A stretch of 46,457 nt of DNA from Helochares maculicollis (Eukaryota > Arthropoda > Insecta > Coleoptera > Hydrophilidae). The notes under the pieces were generated by a model. That model made no database searches and had not been told where the DNA came from. It worked only from the letters and a program-made list of their open reading frames with translations. A program made the position numbers and the translations under genes. Shown here piece after piece: positions 35,001-46,457 of this stretch. The first letter of the stretch is position 1. Every line of letters starts with the position of its first letter. The stretch is taken from positions 1 to 46,457 of the forward strand of contig JAWQRO010000249.1 in NCBI GenBank assembly GCA_033557835.1. Direction: 5' to 3'.

Positions 35001-38000
35001 AAAATTTTAGCACCACATGGAAGAATCACTCGCCCCAGAAATTTTACGTGCCCCTCTAGAACGAATTATATTAGGTGCAAAAATGTTAGAATTAACTGAA
35101 CCACCAAAGGCAATTTTGGCATTAGCTATAGATCCACCTGAATTAAACAATATCGATTGCAGTGTTAGAACTTTAAAGGAAGTGAGTTGGCAATGCCATT
35201 TATACAATATTATATTGATGTAATATTCTATTACAGGTCGGTGGCTTATTAAAAACTTGTAAAGGAGTAATCATGAAATCTGATGGAGACTTGACATTTT
35301 TAGGGAAAGTGATGTGTGCTTTACCATTGGATGTTAGGTTGTCGAAAATGATTGTTTTAGGCTATATGTTCAGTTGTCTTCAAGATTGCATTATTATGGG
35401 TACTAGACTTTAATAAATTTATATCTATGACAGACAGTATTATTTTTATGTTGTAGCTGCGGGCTGTTCGTTAGCTAACATCTTCACAGTGCCATTCATG
35501 GAAAGGCTAAGAATGTACACAAGTAAACTCTTATGGGCTGATGGATCTTGCAGCGATTTGATTGCTCATCTCCATTTATATAAAGTATGGAATCGCCAAA
35601 AAAGAGCGAATGTTTTTAGAAATGTTCAAGGTGAATTACGATGGGCTAAATCAAACTATGTAAGCTTGAGAGCACTTCGGGAATGGGACTTTCTCATCAA
35701 TGAAATTTCTAGACGTCTTGAATATTTAGGAATTAAAGAAGAAGGAGGCCCTTCGATTGTAGCCCAATCTGAAACTTACACATTGTTAAAAATTGTAATG
35801 TGTGGTGCGTTTTACCCACTATATTTCAAAAGAACCACTGGTGCAGGTCAAGTTGACGAAAGAGAAGCTGTTAAAGTTTTAAGCGGAAGAGACCCTTTTA
35901 AGACTGTTTATTTTAAAAACATGGAACTTGGGCATCCTGGAATGTTATATGCAAAAAGAATTAAAGAACTACTGGAAGTCCCGCTAGAAGATTTGAAGAT
36001 TAGTTTTGATTCAACATCGTAAGTTGAATTTATAATTACTTTTAATGCTTAATTATGCAATTCTTGAATAAATTATGGTGCTTTTAGTAAAGTGTATGTG
36101 CAGTTTTTACGTGACTTGGAATTAAATAGAACTATGTTGGTAGAAAGAAATATAAACAGGCGGTTTTCTGATAAAATGCCTGGAAAAATATTTACACAAG
36201 TGTACCGGGCAGTGAAACGACGACAGCTAAAACTAAACCATACATTGCATGTTCTATCAAAGGAAGACGGGTGGAAGTTGGCTAACAAAGTTGGCATTAA
36301 ACCTGACAGTGCTATTTTAACCAATAAAATGTATAACAATGATGTAAATCTCGAAGATTACATTTTACCAACTATGGACATCGAATATATATCTATAAAT
36401 ATTTCCCATGTAATTGATGCAGGTCACTTTTGGGCTCAAAATTATAATGAACAATCTACGTTCATCATAAACGAACTTGAACGGAAATTAAATATAAATG
36501 TTGTACTACAAGAAATTTCTGGAAAAGTAAATGTTGGAGATATTGTTGCTGCACTTTTTGATAATCTATATTACAGATGTAGAGTAGAATCTTTAATTCC
36601 ATGCGAGGGCAAAGTAATGGCCCAAATAATTTATATTGATTTTGGAAATTGTGCCTCAGTGAATATTAAAGATTTAAGAGCATTGCCACCTGGTGAGATT
36701 TTCAATAAACCTCCACAGGCAATGGAATGTATTTTAAGTGGTGTTCAGCCTAGTCATGTTTTGAGTTCTAGAGGATTATGGACAGATCAAGCAACAGAAA
36801 TTATTACCAAGGCTTCCTATACAAATCTTTATGGAAAAGTAATTGAACCTAATTACATTGTATTTCAAGCTTTTATTTCTTATATTTTAGGTCTATTCTG
36901 TTGTTCATGGAGTTGTACACTTAGAACTTTATAGAAAGTCACCAAATAACTTAGGTAAAAAAGTTGATTCTTTGAACGAGTTCTTGATAGAAAAAGGCTT
37001 TGCTCAAGCTGCAGAAGAAAGCTTTTTGTCTAAGGTAGTTACATTATGAAAACTTATATTTAGAACGTTTAGTAGATAATATTGTGAATATGCAATTTAT
37101 TTCCAGGAAAATCATGAAAAACGAGTGACAGCCTTGCAGACAGGGGGATCATATGGCTTAGATGATGCTGAAAGTGTCCCTATTTTTAAACCTGATGTAG
37201 AGCCTCCTCAACTGCAATTATGTAAAAGAAAAATCGATTTGAAAGGCCCTTACAGTCCTTTAGAAATGAAAATATATAATTGCATTCGAGATAAAATTCA
37301 AAGACAGGTTACAATTGAGTCATCGTCTGTAAATTCTGTTTTATTAGATACAGACCCACAAGATCCTCATGAAAGGTTTATTGATTTTTTTTATTCTGTT
37401 TTTAGACAGCTACAACTAGTTGTAATTTGAATTTTCATTGGTTTGCATACGGATATTTATACTGCTAAAATTTTATGTTACAGGCTTGTAGTGGCAGCAC
37501 AAATTAATGAATCTCAACATACAGGAACTCTAAGTCTTCGTAATACTACAATAATGCCCAATATTCATGGACTGCCAATGTTGATGGCCTTGCTATTTTG
37601 TCCTTACATGGAACCGAAAGCACTTGAAGACGGCTCAAGATTTGCAGAAGTATTGTGTGGTTTAGGTACATACAGCAATAAACGACCTATCTACCCAGAA
37701 CATGATATATGCCTCACTTTGGATACAGAATTAACTTCAAAAGATATTGAAGAAGTAAGTTATTAATTTTGGTTAGTCATTTAATTTTGAAAAAAATCAT
37801 TTCATTCTATACACTTGTGCCTGTGTGTAACATTTCCAACTTTATTATGTTTACATTTTTTTTAGATAAATGAGTTAAGGTATTGGTTAAATATAGCTCT
37901 TAAGCATATGGAATGTAAAGCAAATAACATGCCTACACAAATACCAATGCTAGAGATGCAAAATAGTATATATAAAGCTCTCATGGTGTAAGTAGTTAAA

Positions 38001-39329
38001 ATTTTGATATTTATATTTTGATGTATGTTTTGATCAAAAAGAATGATCAAAGTTCGATACGACCATCAGTGTGCGTTAACTTTCACTTTCAATACTTTTA
38101 ATAGTTAGTTAGGGCCTTAAAAGATTAAAATCAATAATTTCATCATTAGAATAAACATCCTAACTTCAACTAATCATTTTTATCAATCTGTTACCATTAT
38201 ACCTTAGTCGGCATTTTGTTAAAAGCTGTGGTAATCAAAAGCAAGTGTTTTTAATTCAGTTAATCTCTTGAATGAGTTATGATGTGTTTCAAAAACATTG
38301 ACTCTCTTGGTTAGCTTAATAACAACGTTATAGTGAAGGTCATATTGTACTATAATATATGAGCTTAGATGATGCTTTGAGAAGGTGAAAATATATCTAT
38401 TCGTTTTCACCTACATTGCTTCCTTTTCTTTTAATTTTAAAGTCCCTATGAATTTATGGCCAGTGACTCATAAATTACAGGCATTTAAAAAACAATTACC
38501 GCCCCTTAATCCAATTGAAATCTCAAAAAATACGACCAATTTTCTTATCTGCTATATATATTTATTTGAATTCAATGTTTTCTGATGATTGGTAAAAGAA
38601 TTTGTGTAAAGACTACAAATATCATATGCTAAAAATATAACAGCAATAATTTTTCATAATTTTTTTTAGCTTATTATCAAAGAAACGTAATTCAGTAGAT
38701 GCTTGTCCCATTAAAGGAGCTGACATTTGGAAGAGACATCTATATCTAGGAAAAATTTTACAGCCTGGAGAGGAAGAAACCAACATGGAAGAAGTTTGGC
38801 CTCTTCATTGGACCATGGAACTTAAGGAAGTTGACAAGGAAAAAAAGAATATTATGCAAAATGCAGAAGATATGAAAGATATGGCCAATAGGTATGAATA
38901 ACATTAGGAATACAAACAGAAAACAATATTTTAACCCTCCATTACCATTGCAGCTGCAATTTGTATACTTTTGCACTTAGGCATAAAATAGTTAAATTTT
39001 GCTATAATGAGCTTTTAATTTGACTATTTTTAAACTATATCTGTTGAATACTAAATTTGTTATTTTTGCTCAACACAAATAAAAATACGTTTCGTACACT
39101 CTTGTTGGAATTCAATTTAGGTATCACCCAAGGTAAAGGAGGGTCAACTGAAACTTTATATTTTAATGATACTCCCATAATAAGTATATTTATATATTTC
39201 AGAACAATACCAATGAATGAAATTATATGCAAATTGTGCGAAATAACTTTGTATGATATTCAGCAATTAAGAATACACATCGTATCCCAAGAGCATAAAA
39301 GGAAATTGGCAGAAGTAGGAAGGAAATAA
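32002..39329 (+). CDS. spn-E: Spindle-E/TDRD9 DExH helicase with Tudor domain
   Basis: Germline piRNA-pathway helicase acting in nuage (family knowledge). Seventeen exons, all in phase, 1,427 residues: 32002-32205, 33280-33432, 33493-33714, 33820-34191, 34240-34442, 34564-34724, 34786-34952, 35011-35181, 35237-35399, 35457-36018, 36088-36838, 36891-37034, 37107-37375, 37484-37754, 37866-37987, 38670-38891, 39203-39329. Helicase motifs are intact: GPTGCGKST (33535-33561), DEVH (33937-33948), S-A-T (34036-34044), S-T-N-I-A-E-S-S-L-T-V, and Q-R-A-G-R-V-G-R (34881-34904). HA2/OB-like regions follow, then a Tudor domain (about 36400-36760; Y-I-D-F-G-N). The last exon codes a C2H2 finger, C-x2-C-x12-H-x5-H. 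Acidic N-terminus (D-E-N-E-D, D-E-S-D-E-D). The length is close to that of the fly protein. All motifs suggest an active ATPase. Confidence 0.96.
32206..33279. other. First spn-E intron
   Basis: Intron of 1,074 bases. The part from about 32600 to 33200 is slightly richer in GC and lacks homopolymer runs. It looks like an old decayed insertion, but no family was recognised. Confidence 0.45.
37988..38669. other. Spn-E intron 15
   Basis: 682 bases, GTAAGT to TTTTTAG. Nothing recognised; the open frames on either strand appear to be chance. Confidence 0.6.
38892..39202. other. Last spn-E intron
   Basis: 311 bases, GTATGA to TTTCAG, separating the Tudor-protein tail from the zinc-finger exon. 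Nothing else recognised. Confidence 0.6.
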
Positions 39330-40263
39330 ATTAATAAATACAATTTTTTAAAAGTAGAGCAGCAGGTTTTTATTTTCAAATATGGTGAATGTTGTTTTAC
39401 CTTTTCGATTGTTTTAAAACCTTTAAAGAAATTTTATATTAGCATTATAGAAGGTATTTTGTATTTGTTTTCGAGTTATGCATAGAATGCATTATGATTA
39501 TACTAGAAGTATTTTAATAAAAAATATTTCATTTAAATTCTTTTTTTTTTGCTTAACCGTTTTTAAGAGTGATGAGCTTTGCAAATACAGCAGGTTTGTA
39601 TGTTTATTTTTATATATTGTTGGAAATAAAATGTTGTATGAAGAAAAAGTATGGCACCACAGAATTGAACCGCAAATAATAAGATAAAAAAAGTTATTCA
39701 AAATATGCAAGGCTGACAGGATCGCCAAAAGGAAATATATGATTAACTCATTAAATGCATCTATATATCCTTTACATGAGATGCAGCTCAGACAAACTAT
39801 AAAATATACTAAATACTAGTCTTTTATGAGTAATTATGCAAAGAAAATGTACAAAAACGTTCTTCAGCACATTTTAAAGTTTTGCTTGCTAATTTACATC
39901 AATCTATAAAATATTAATTTGTGTTATTTGTTGCACAGATTGAATAACGTTTTAAACATATCATATTGATCTGACTGTTTTAAACTTCATTTATTAACAT
40001 GGTGCCAACATCTATTAATTTGTATTTTAAACAATTTGATAATTAGTTTTATTGAAGTTAAACTTTACAATCATTTTAAGTTATAAAGGCCAACTCTCTT
40101 CCTTTACTCATTAGCACATAACAGTACTGGTGGTCTTGCAGGGGTCAAGGTCGAGAGTTAGTTAAAGTGCCTGGTACTAACTTCATAGATTTAAGCAATA
40201 AAATACAGTTATTTTACATAAAACCTGGTGAATGAATATGTTTTAAACAAAAACAACTTTAAA
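39330..40263. other. Intergenic, spn-E to TTLL
   Basis: An AATAAA (39333-39338) right after the spn-E stop is a likely polyadenylation signal. The remainder must hold the TTLL promoter and 5' UTR. A more GC-rich segment at 40130-40170 may be the promoter side. No RNA gene was seen. Confidence 0.45.
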
Positions 40264-42272
40264 ATGACAGAAAATTCAGATGAAAATTGCGAAAATATTA
40301 CATCTAAACTGGTGAGTACTAAGAAATTAAAGTGGGTCATCTAAATGAAACCAATAGACAAAAAAAACGAACAGTTTGTTCAATTATTTTTAGAAAGAGA
40401 AGTCTATTACCAAGGAACCAAAGAGCAAAGAAGTTATATTAGAAAAAATAATTAAGTTTATAGGAACATCACAAACTCACAACGTCATATCTGTTTTGGT
40501 TGTCTTTATTTCAGTAGGAATTCTACTCTTCATAGGTTTTACAGAATGCCAACAATGCTTCAAGAATTTGAACCATGCCAAATCTTCACCTGCCTCACTG
40601 CAGGAGAAACGCAAAACTTTTTTTGCCTATGGTCGCAATATAGAAAGTGGATACTTAAAAACTGTTTTCTTGGTGCTAGACAGACTAGGTTATAAGAATG
40701 ATCCTGATGAGACTGATTGGGATCTGCTTTGGGCTCATGACTATCCATTTCGCACCATGTATTCCAAGTTGAAAGCACTAAAGCCTCATCAAAAGGTAAA
40801 CCATTTTCCAGGAAATGGGTACATTGTACAAAAAGTAGAATTGGCTACAAGTGGATTGAAATATATCCCACCAGCGTTTAAGTTACCAAATGATAAACAT
40901 AAACTATTGAGATATGTGGAAGAAAATCCAAATGTTATGTTTGTGCAAAAAGACAACAATCATCGGGATATACAGATTAGAAAAGAAATTAAAACAATTG
41001 ATTTGGACAAAAATGGGTCATTTATTCAATTGTTTGTTGAGAAGCCTTTGCTTGTCAACGGACATAAGTTTGATATAGGTATTTATACTATAATTACTTC
41101 GATTGATCCTTTACGTGTATATATTTACAATGCAGAGGCACTTTTAAGGTGAGTTTAAATAAATTATATATTGTTTCAAAGTTGTAATAAGCAGCTCTTT
41201 CTATATTATTATCGATGTATTGCATATACATAATTGTAAATAATAGCTTTATCAGATGATTCCATTTTATAATCACTTAGAGATAAAACATTTTATTTCT
41301 AGATTCTGTCCAGAGAAGTATTATCCATTCGATCCTGAAAATATTGATAAGTATGTGGTTGGGGATGATTATATTCCGCCATGGGAAATTCCAAACATTC
41401 AAAGCTATTACAAAAATCTTGGCTTTTCAATGAAAGAAAGTTTAAATGCGCACTTGAAATCACAGGGCAAAGACCCTTCAGTAATCTGGGATCAAATTGA
41501 AGATGCCATTCGTGTTGTAACACTAGCCAAAGAACCTGATATAATTGCAGTAGTGAAAAAGTTTGCTTCGGAAAGGAACTTTTTTGAAATGATGCGGTTC
41601 GATTTCATTGTAGATGAAGATTTAAATGTATACTTAATGGAAGCCAATATGAGCCCTAATTTGTCTGCTTCTCATTTCCCGCCCAATCAGAGGTTGTTTG
41701 AACAAATTGTCTTTAATCTATTTGGTTTGGTTGGGATTGGTGAGAGGATTAATAGGGATTCTTTAAAAATCAGGTGATGGTTTTATTTATCATTTATTTT
41801 GTTTATAGGTGGCTATAACTTAGAAGCAATATTTAAATTATCCGGGTAGCGCAATGAAAGTTTGTAAATTTATAGTGCTTGCTTTTATTTCAGGTCAGAA
41901 GCTGAAGAAGATATGCAATCTTCTGATCAACACATTGCGGTTTTTCCGCATGACTGCCAAAGTTCCCTTTGTCAAAGCAGTTGTGCTCCGCCTAGATGTC
42001 AGCTGTGTAAACAATGTTTAGCTCCAGAGACAAGGGCATATTTATTACAAGCATATAGGGAGCATGTTAACAAAGGGGAATGCAAAAGAGTTTACCCACC
42101 AATTATGGTAGGTGACATTATACATTGTATCGACGTATAGTTTAAATGGATGTTTCAGACTCAAGAGACTGCCAAAAAGAGTATAAATTTGGAGGAATAC
42201 TCTCCTGAAAATCAATTGATGTACCGTTGGTTCCAAGGAAAATGCCAGTTGGATAAACTTTGGTGCAGTTAA
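40264..42272 (+). CDS. Membrane-anchored tubulin-tyrosine-ligase-like protein (TTLL15-like)
   Basis: ATP-grasp amino-acid ligase of the TTL family, which add tyrosine, glutamate or glycine to proteins such as tubulin. Five exons: 40264-40311, 40394-41148, 41303-41773, 41894-42107 and 42159-42272, 533 residues. After a short polar N-terminus a hydrophobic segment (V-I-S-V-L-V-V-F-I-S-V-G-I-L-L-F-I-G, residues about 46-66) looks like a signal anchor. The TTL domain shows V-Q-K-D-N, F-V-E-K-P-L-L-V-N-G-H-K-F-D-I-G-I-Y (the V-x-G-x-K-F-D-x-R-x-Y block), R-F-D-F-I-V-D-E-D-L-N-V-Y-L-M-E-A-N-M-S-P-N-L with the metal-binding Glu and Asn. A cysteine-rich tail follows (H-D-C...C-x3-C...C-x2-C-x2-C). 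The TTLL15 assignment is from layout, not alignment; substrate unknown. Confidence 0.9.
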
Positions 42273-42273
42273 A

Positions 42274-42279
42274 AATAAA
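42274..42279 (+). promoter_or_regulatory. Candidate polyadenylation signal of the TTLL gene
   Basis: AATAAA begins one base after the TAA stop codon. If used, the 3' UTR is only about 20-30 bases long. Confidence 0.45.
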
Positions 42280-43372
42280 TATTGCTTATATGATGTTGTT
42301 AAGCGACATTGTTTGTTAATCAATTTTGATCGTTACCTGAGACTGTTTTTATATGCAAAGATTCAATATAAACTTTTTAATTTAATTAATTGTGTTCATT
42401 TAAGCGATTTAACATTGCGAGTTAGTTTTGCTTCCTAGTGATCTAAATTGTGTGGTACTTCAATCAAATGTTAGGCTGTGTGATAATTGATTAAGCACTG
42501 AAATATTTTTGTATCTACACATATCAATGAAAATTTTAAAATATATGTTTACTTATCTAACAGTACGTGCCTAAATTTACTATTCATAATACATATTTAT
42601 AAGTATTTTATTTTCTATCAAAAATTTACATTTTTAAAACGTGAAGTTGGTGCTTCTAATCATTCTGGCGAGCGAAACGAGGTATAGTGTTTTGATCCCG
42701 AATGCTAGAATTGGCTGAATTACACAATAAAAAAACACCGTATCCATGACATGGAATTATAGAAGCTCTATTTTAATCCTGAACAAAAAACCTGGAGTTC
42801 AACATTCCGGTATAAATATATGTACGACATAAAAGTACATGCGATTAATAATTATAAAACTACAAACACTTGCATGCACTTCAAAACTAAAAGCAAAATA
42901 TTTATTATTCATAATTAACACTAATGTCAATGTCTATATTCAACACATTAATATATTCATAAGGAATAGGCAATTCTTTTTCACCACACATATATCAGTA
43001 GAATATTTTTAATATTTTTTTATGAAATGTACAATACTTTGTGTTTAAAAAACATATATACTCTTAACTAGTCTGAAATTTTAGAATATAAATTCATAAC
43101 TAAAAAATAAAATTTGACGGTAAAGTCCCACTTCCGGTTTTCAAATTTACTGGGAACTATTTGTTATTGCTATATTTTCCATGTTTAACATGTTTGTACA
43201 ATTTTTTATTTCAAAGCCTACTAAATTTGGAATTTTTAAAATTAAAGAAATAACAGTGAAAGTTTGTATATGTGAATTTTTTGTGATATGTAAAGTGTGC
43301 ACGAATTTTTAATCCGATAGCTTAATTTTAAAGACTACTTTACTTTAAAAAATGTCGAAACTGTATAGATAA

Positions 43373-43640
43373 ACTGGTATTTCCGGTGGTCCTACATGCC
43401 TCAAAAGTTGATACAGATCCAAGTTTTTGCGGTAATGGCCGTATACTAAATTTCATCGCTCCAGCTCAAACGGTATGATCGCTATCGTGTTTACACACAC
43501 ACACAGACATGCCAAAAAAGGTTAAAATGGATTCAGGGGCACTCAAAACATGGAGATCCGTCAAAATCTCGAGCTCGAATTTTTTCATGATCCCAATACC
43601 TTTCCTTTACTATATTTCGTATAGTATACGGGAATGTAAA
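43373..43640 (-). repeat. Probable dispersed repeat (unclassified)
   Basis: A block whose texture differs from the surrounding AT-rich DNA. On the minus strand it reads from a T-T-T-A-C-A-T-T-C-C-C-G-T-A-T-A end, through GACGGATCTCCATGTTTTGAG and GGCATGTCTGTGTGTG, to AAACACGATAGCGATCATACC and AGCGATGAAATTTAGTATACG. I recall very similar text as a widespread insect interspersed repeat but cannot name a family. It includes (CA)7 at 43492-43505. Confidence 0.5.
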
Positions 43641-44366
43641 AATTATTTATGAGAATTATAATGTTTTTGGTGTGCTTCATAAAGACATTTTAAAGTCCTA
43701 ATGTCAATCCAATAATGCAAAGTTAAATTTTGCCACATATAAAAATCTATGTGTTCCAAAGGAATTTGGGAAATTATTTTCAAAGCGGAAGTTTATAAAA
43801 ATATCTCCATGCCCAATACTCGATGTTAATCTTGTTAAAATTATTTAACCTTGATTTGTTCGGACACTAGCATGGAGCCCCACGCAGGGCAATGGACCCC
43901 GCCTATTACAAATCCATGTACTATCATTATCCTAGTTTACCCCATTCAATAATTTAACTTCCAAAGCATTAATATACTTCTCAATTTAAATTATTTATAG
44001 AAGTTGTGATGTGACGGCACGCAATCAGAAACTAAATATAATAATAAGCGCAACAATAATAAATGTATGAAGGAAAACCGTGACATAATGCCAAAGCAGG
44101 AGCCAATTTATTTTTGCGCGCTAAAATAATCCGGGTAGTACATAATATAGACTGCGTTGAAATTTCTATGGAATAGTGTAAAACGCTATTATTAGAATAA
44201 ATGGTAATCAGCAATTTATGTTAATTAATATTAATTTAAATGGTTGTGAACTTCATCGTTTAGGGACTTTAATGTTTACGTTTTATTAATTTTAGTGACT
44301 TTTGCTAGACAACTGACTGCAACTGCCAAAAGTGTAGCCGGTGGTGGAAAGTTCTTGTCATTAAAA

Positions 44367-45509
44367 ATGGCAAAAACATACGATTATTTATTTAAACTTT
44401 TACTCATAGGGGATTCAGGTGTAGGTAAAACGTGTGTTTTATTTAGATTTTCCGAGGATGCATTTAATACAACGTTTATTTCAACTATAGGTGAGTCACA
44501 AATTTTCATCGCATAAAATAAGACCTGTAGACCTTCAAAGCATATTTCAAGGAAGGTTGCGAACAATACTAATTATATTTTTTATTCGAATTTATTTTCA
44601 TTTATAATTACACGCATTTCGTTTCTCTTCACGAGCGTTCGCCTAAATAAAATTGTCCAAATTATAACCACACCTAAGCATGAACCTTCTTTCTTAATTG
44701 TTAACTAGTTGCAATATATATCAGTCTAAATTATTGGCGAGAAAGAAATGAAGCTAATCACAAAATGACAAAAACATTTTTATTATCCTCCCTCATCATA
44801 TATGTCTTTGTTCAATTCAAAATATTTTTTTATGTATACTTAAAGACATAACATTGGACACGAATTGCTTTCTTTGTTTGCAACCCCAAATTGAAAACTA
44901 TTACTTGTTTTCAAGTACAAAAACATTTCACAAGCAAACCATCTATAGAAATATGATAGTTCTGCACAACTGATTCATTGCAAAACAGCAACAAATGCTG
45001 AGTATCAAATTCTCAAAATTGCTTACACAATCTTTTCATTTCAGGCATTGACTTTAAAATAAGAACAATAGATTTAGATGGCAAGAAAATTAAATTACAA
45101 ATTTGGTAAGCTACTGCATAAATTTTATATCTTGACACAACTAATCACATTGTAACTATTTAGGGATACTGCAGGACAAGAACGGTTTAGGACAATAACA
45201 ACAGCTTATTACAGGGGAGCAATGGGTATTATGTTAGTCTATGACATCACAAATGAAAAAAGCTTCGAGAATATAAAAAATTGGATCAGAAACATAGAAG
45301 AAAATGCTTCTGCAGATGTGGAAAAAATGCTCCTCGGTAATAAGTGCGAGCTGGAAGACAAACGACAGGTTTCTAAAGAACGAGGAGAACAATTGGCTGT
45401 GGAATACGGAATAAAATTCATCGAAACAAGTGCAAAGCAAAGTACCAATGTAGAGAAAGCATTTTTTACTTTAGCTAGGGATATTAAGGCAAAAATGGAA
45501 AAGAAATTG
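44367..45509 (+). CDS. Rab8: Rab8 small GTPase, 3' partial
   Basis: Regulates polarised exocytic and ciliary membrane traffic from the trans-Golgi (family knowledge). Three exons here: 44367-44490, 45045-45105 and 45164-45509, 177 residues. The start M-A-K-T-Y-D-Y-L-F-K-L-L-L is that of Rab8. Nucleotide-binding motifs: GDSGVGKT (44409-44432), F-I-S-T-I-G-I-D-F-K (switch I), W-D-T-A-G-Q-E-R-F, G-N-K-C-E (45336-45350) and E-T-S-A-K. The reading frame ends at a donor (A-K-M-E-K-K-L then GTAAGT), so the hypervariable tail with its prenylated C-terminus, about 30 residues, lies beyond the window. The frame is open upstream of the ATG, back to the presumed acceptor; family conservation picks this start. 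Rab10/Rab13 are the alternatives but match less well. Confidence 0.95.
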
Positions 45510-46457
45510 GTAAGTCTCCTTTTATTTACTGACCAATTATTTGAACATACTTTTCAAGTTTTCGTATTAATTGCCCGAATCGAGGGAAGGCTTTGTAATG
45601 CAAATTGATTGTATTCCAAATCTTAAAACCGATTATAATGAAATTACGATAAACAATGGCACCAATAAATTAAAAATAACACTGACAAAGCTGTCTTTGT
45701 AATAAAAATTTCCCATTTGATAAAATTTCCATTTGGGAAGTGCAGATATTAAAACTTGGGTTTCTCATTTGAGAGTTTATCTAGTTATCATATTTGTGAT
45801 TACAGCGGAAATAGTTGTTTTACACTCTTCTATTGAAATATAAAGCTTGTATTGGCATTAAAAAGTTGTTTTCGTCGAAGAAAAGAATTGAGGCATTTTT
45901 AATTGGTTTAATTGATTAAACTTGAAAAAATGTTAATTATATATGCTTATTATTTACTTATATTATGAATGTAAACTAAATTATCAAGTACAGGAATATT
46001 AAGAAAATCATATTTGACTATTGTAAAATGATTTGATATATATTTTGAAATTTTACTGTACTTGGTATCAATTTCGTAATAATTAATTATAGTATTCTGA
46101 CTATTGACTAATACATCTTTTTCTTTTCTTGCAATCTGATCTACAGAAGGTAATGAATAGTGTGGTTTGTAAGCATGGCTCTATTGCATGGTTTCTATTT
46201 TAAAACCAACCTTTGCTATTTTTCCATCTTTGCTTTTAACAATGAGTTTACATTTTATTTTCAAAGGCAACTAAAATGTTTGCTAAAAGCCGTTGCTTTA
46301 CAGTACTTCTCCATGCATATTAATTAAAACATTTATTAAACATACTTGAACAGGGAAATTAATTGAAGGAAATAAATGATCATTTAACTCAATTTCCTTT
46401 CTTTATTGATATTTAATACAGTTCGTATGTATGTATGTATGTATGTATGTATGTATA
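45510..46457. other. Rab8 intron, running off the right edge
   Basis: AT-rich. A candidate acceptor at about 46136-46145 (CTGATCTACAG) opens a short frame that ends without a C-terminal cysteine motif, so I do not accept it as the Rab8 last exon. Confidence 0.5.
46425..46457. repeat. (GTAT)n microsatellite at the right edge
   Basis: About eight tandem copies of a four-base unit continue to the end of the window, so the true length is unknown. Confidence 0.9.

Larger units (their letters stand above)
42273..44366. other. Intergenic, TTLL to Rab8
   Basis: AATAAA at 42274-42279 follows the TTLL stop directly. The region then holds AT-rich DNA, the repeat-like block at 43373-43640, a short GC-richer patch at 43865-43915, and presumably the Rab8 promoter and a non-coding first exon. 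A splice-acceptor-like TTAATTTTAG sits at about 44287-44296, 70 bases before the Rab8 ATG. Confidence 0.45.

Noticed and set aside
36839..36890. In-frame read-through of a 52-base spn-E intron giving an early stop
   Set aside because: Clear GTAATT..TTTTAG boundaries, and the downstream exon continues the family sequence in phase, so it is an ordinary short intron.
46136..46210. Possible last exon of Rab8 after a CTACAG acceptor
   Set aside because: The frame gives about 18 residues ending in F-L-F without the C-terminal Cys needed for prenylation, so the real exon is more likely beyond the window.

Overview
The window is nuclear DNA from an insect. It is AT-rich, its genes are split by short GT..AG introns, and the encoded proteins resemble insect orthologues most closely (Spindle-E, a TASK-type K2P channel, Rab8, mRpL37). 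Five degenerate mariner transposons interrupt it. A holometabolous insect, perhaps a beetle, is my guess; nothing in the window proves the order. There is no prokaryotic, viral or CRISPR content.

Nine protein-coding genes were reconstructed by joining exons at splice sites and checking that the codon phase agrees across every junction. They are: (1) a kinesin-3-like motor, + strand, 1386-15313, lacking its first exon(s); (2) a small secreted two-Ig-domain protein, - strand, 16335-21423; (3) isopentenyl-diphosphate delta-isomerase, +, 21875-22714; (4) RRP15, -, 23738-25076; (5) a TASK-type two-pore potassium channel, +, 25499-27258; (6) mitochondrial ribosomal protein L37, -, 28491-30727; (7) the piRNA-pathway helicase Spindle-E/TDRD9, +, 32002-39329; (8) a membrane-anchored tubulin-tyrosine-ligase-like protein, +, 40264-42272; (9) Rab8, +, from 44367, running off the right edge without its last exon.

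Genes 1 to 7 alternate strands. This gives three head-to-head pairs (Ig/IDI, RRP15/TASK, mRpL37/spn-E) with shared upstream regions of about 0.4, 0.4 and 1.3 kb, and three tail-to-tail pairs. The genes do not form a pathway; this is an ordinary mixed block of housekeeping, neuronal and germline genes.

The mobile fraction is mariner only. Two families are represented by A/B/C/D/E copies in the kinesin introns and in one intron of the Ig gene. Beyond 42.3 kb there is a dispersed-repeat-like block, and the right end is a TATG microsatellite.

The observations most worth a second look are: the first pore of the K2P channel reads A-M-I-G-Y-G instead of T-T-I-G-Y-G; that channel ends in a 14-3-3-type R-x-S-V tail; two separate mariner copies share one truncation point; the kinesin tail carries a series of T-Q-T-like motifs; and the TTLL protein has an N-terminal membrane anchor plus a cysteine-rich C-terminus. 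I found no convincing wholly new biological system.
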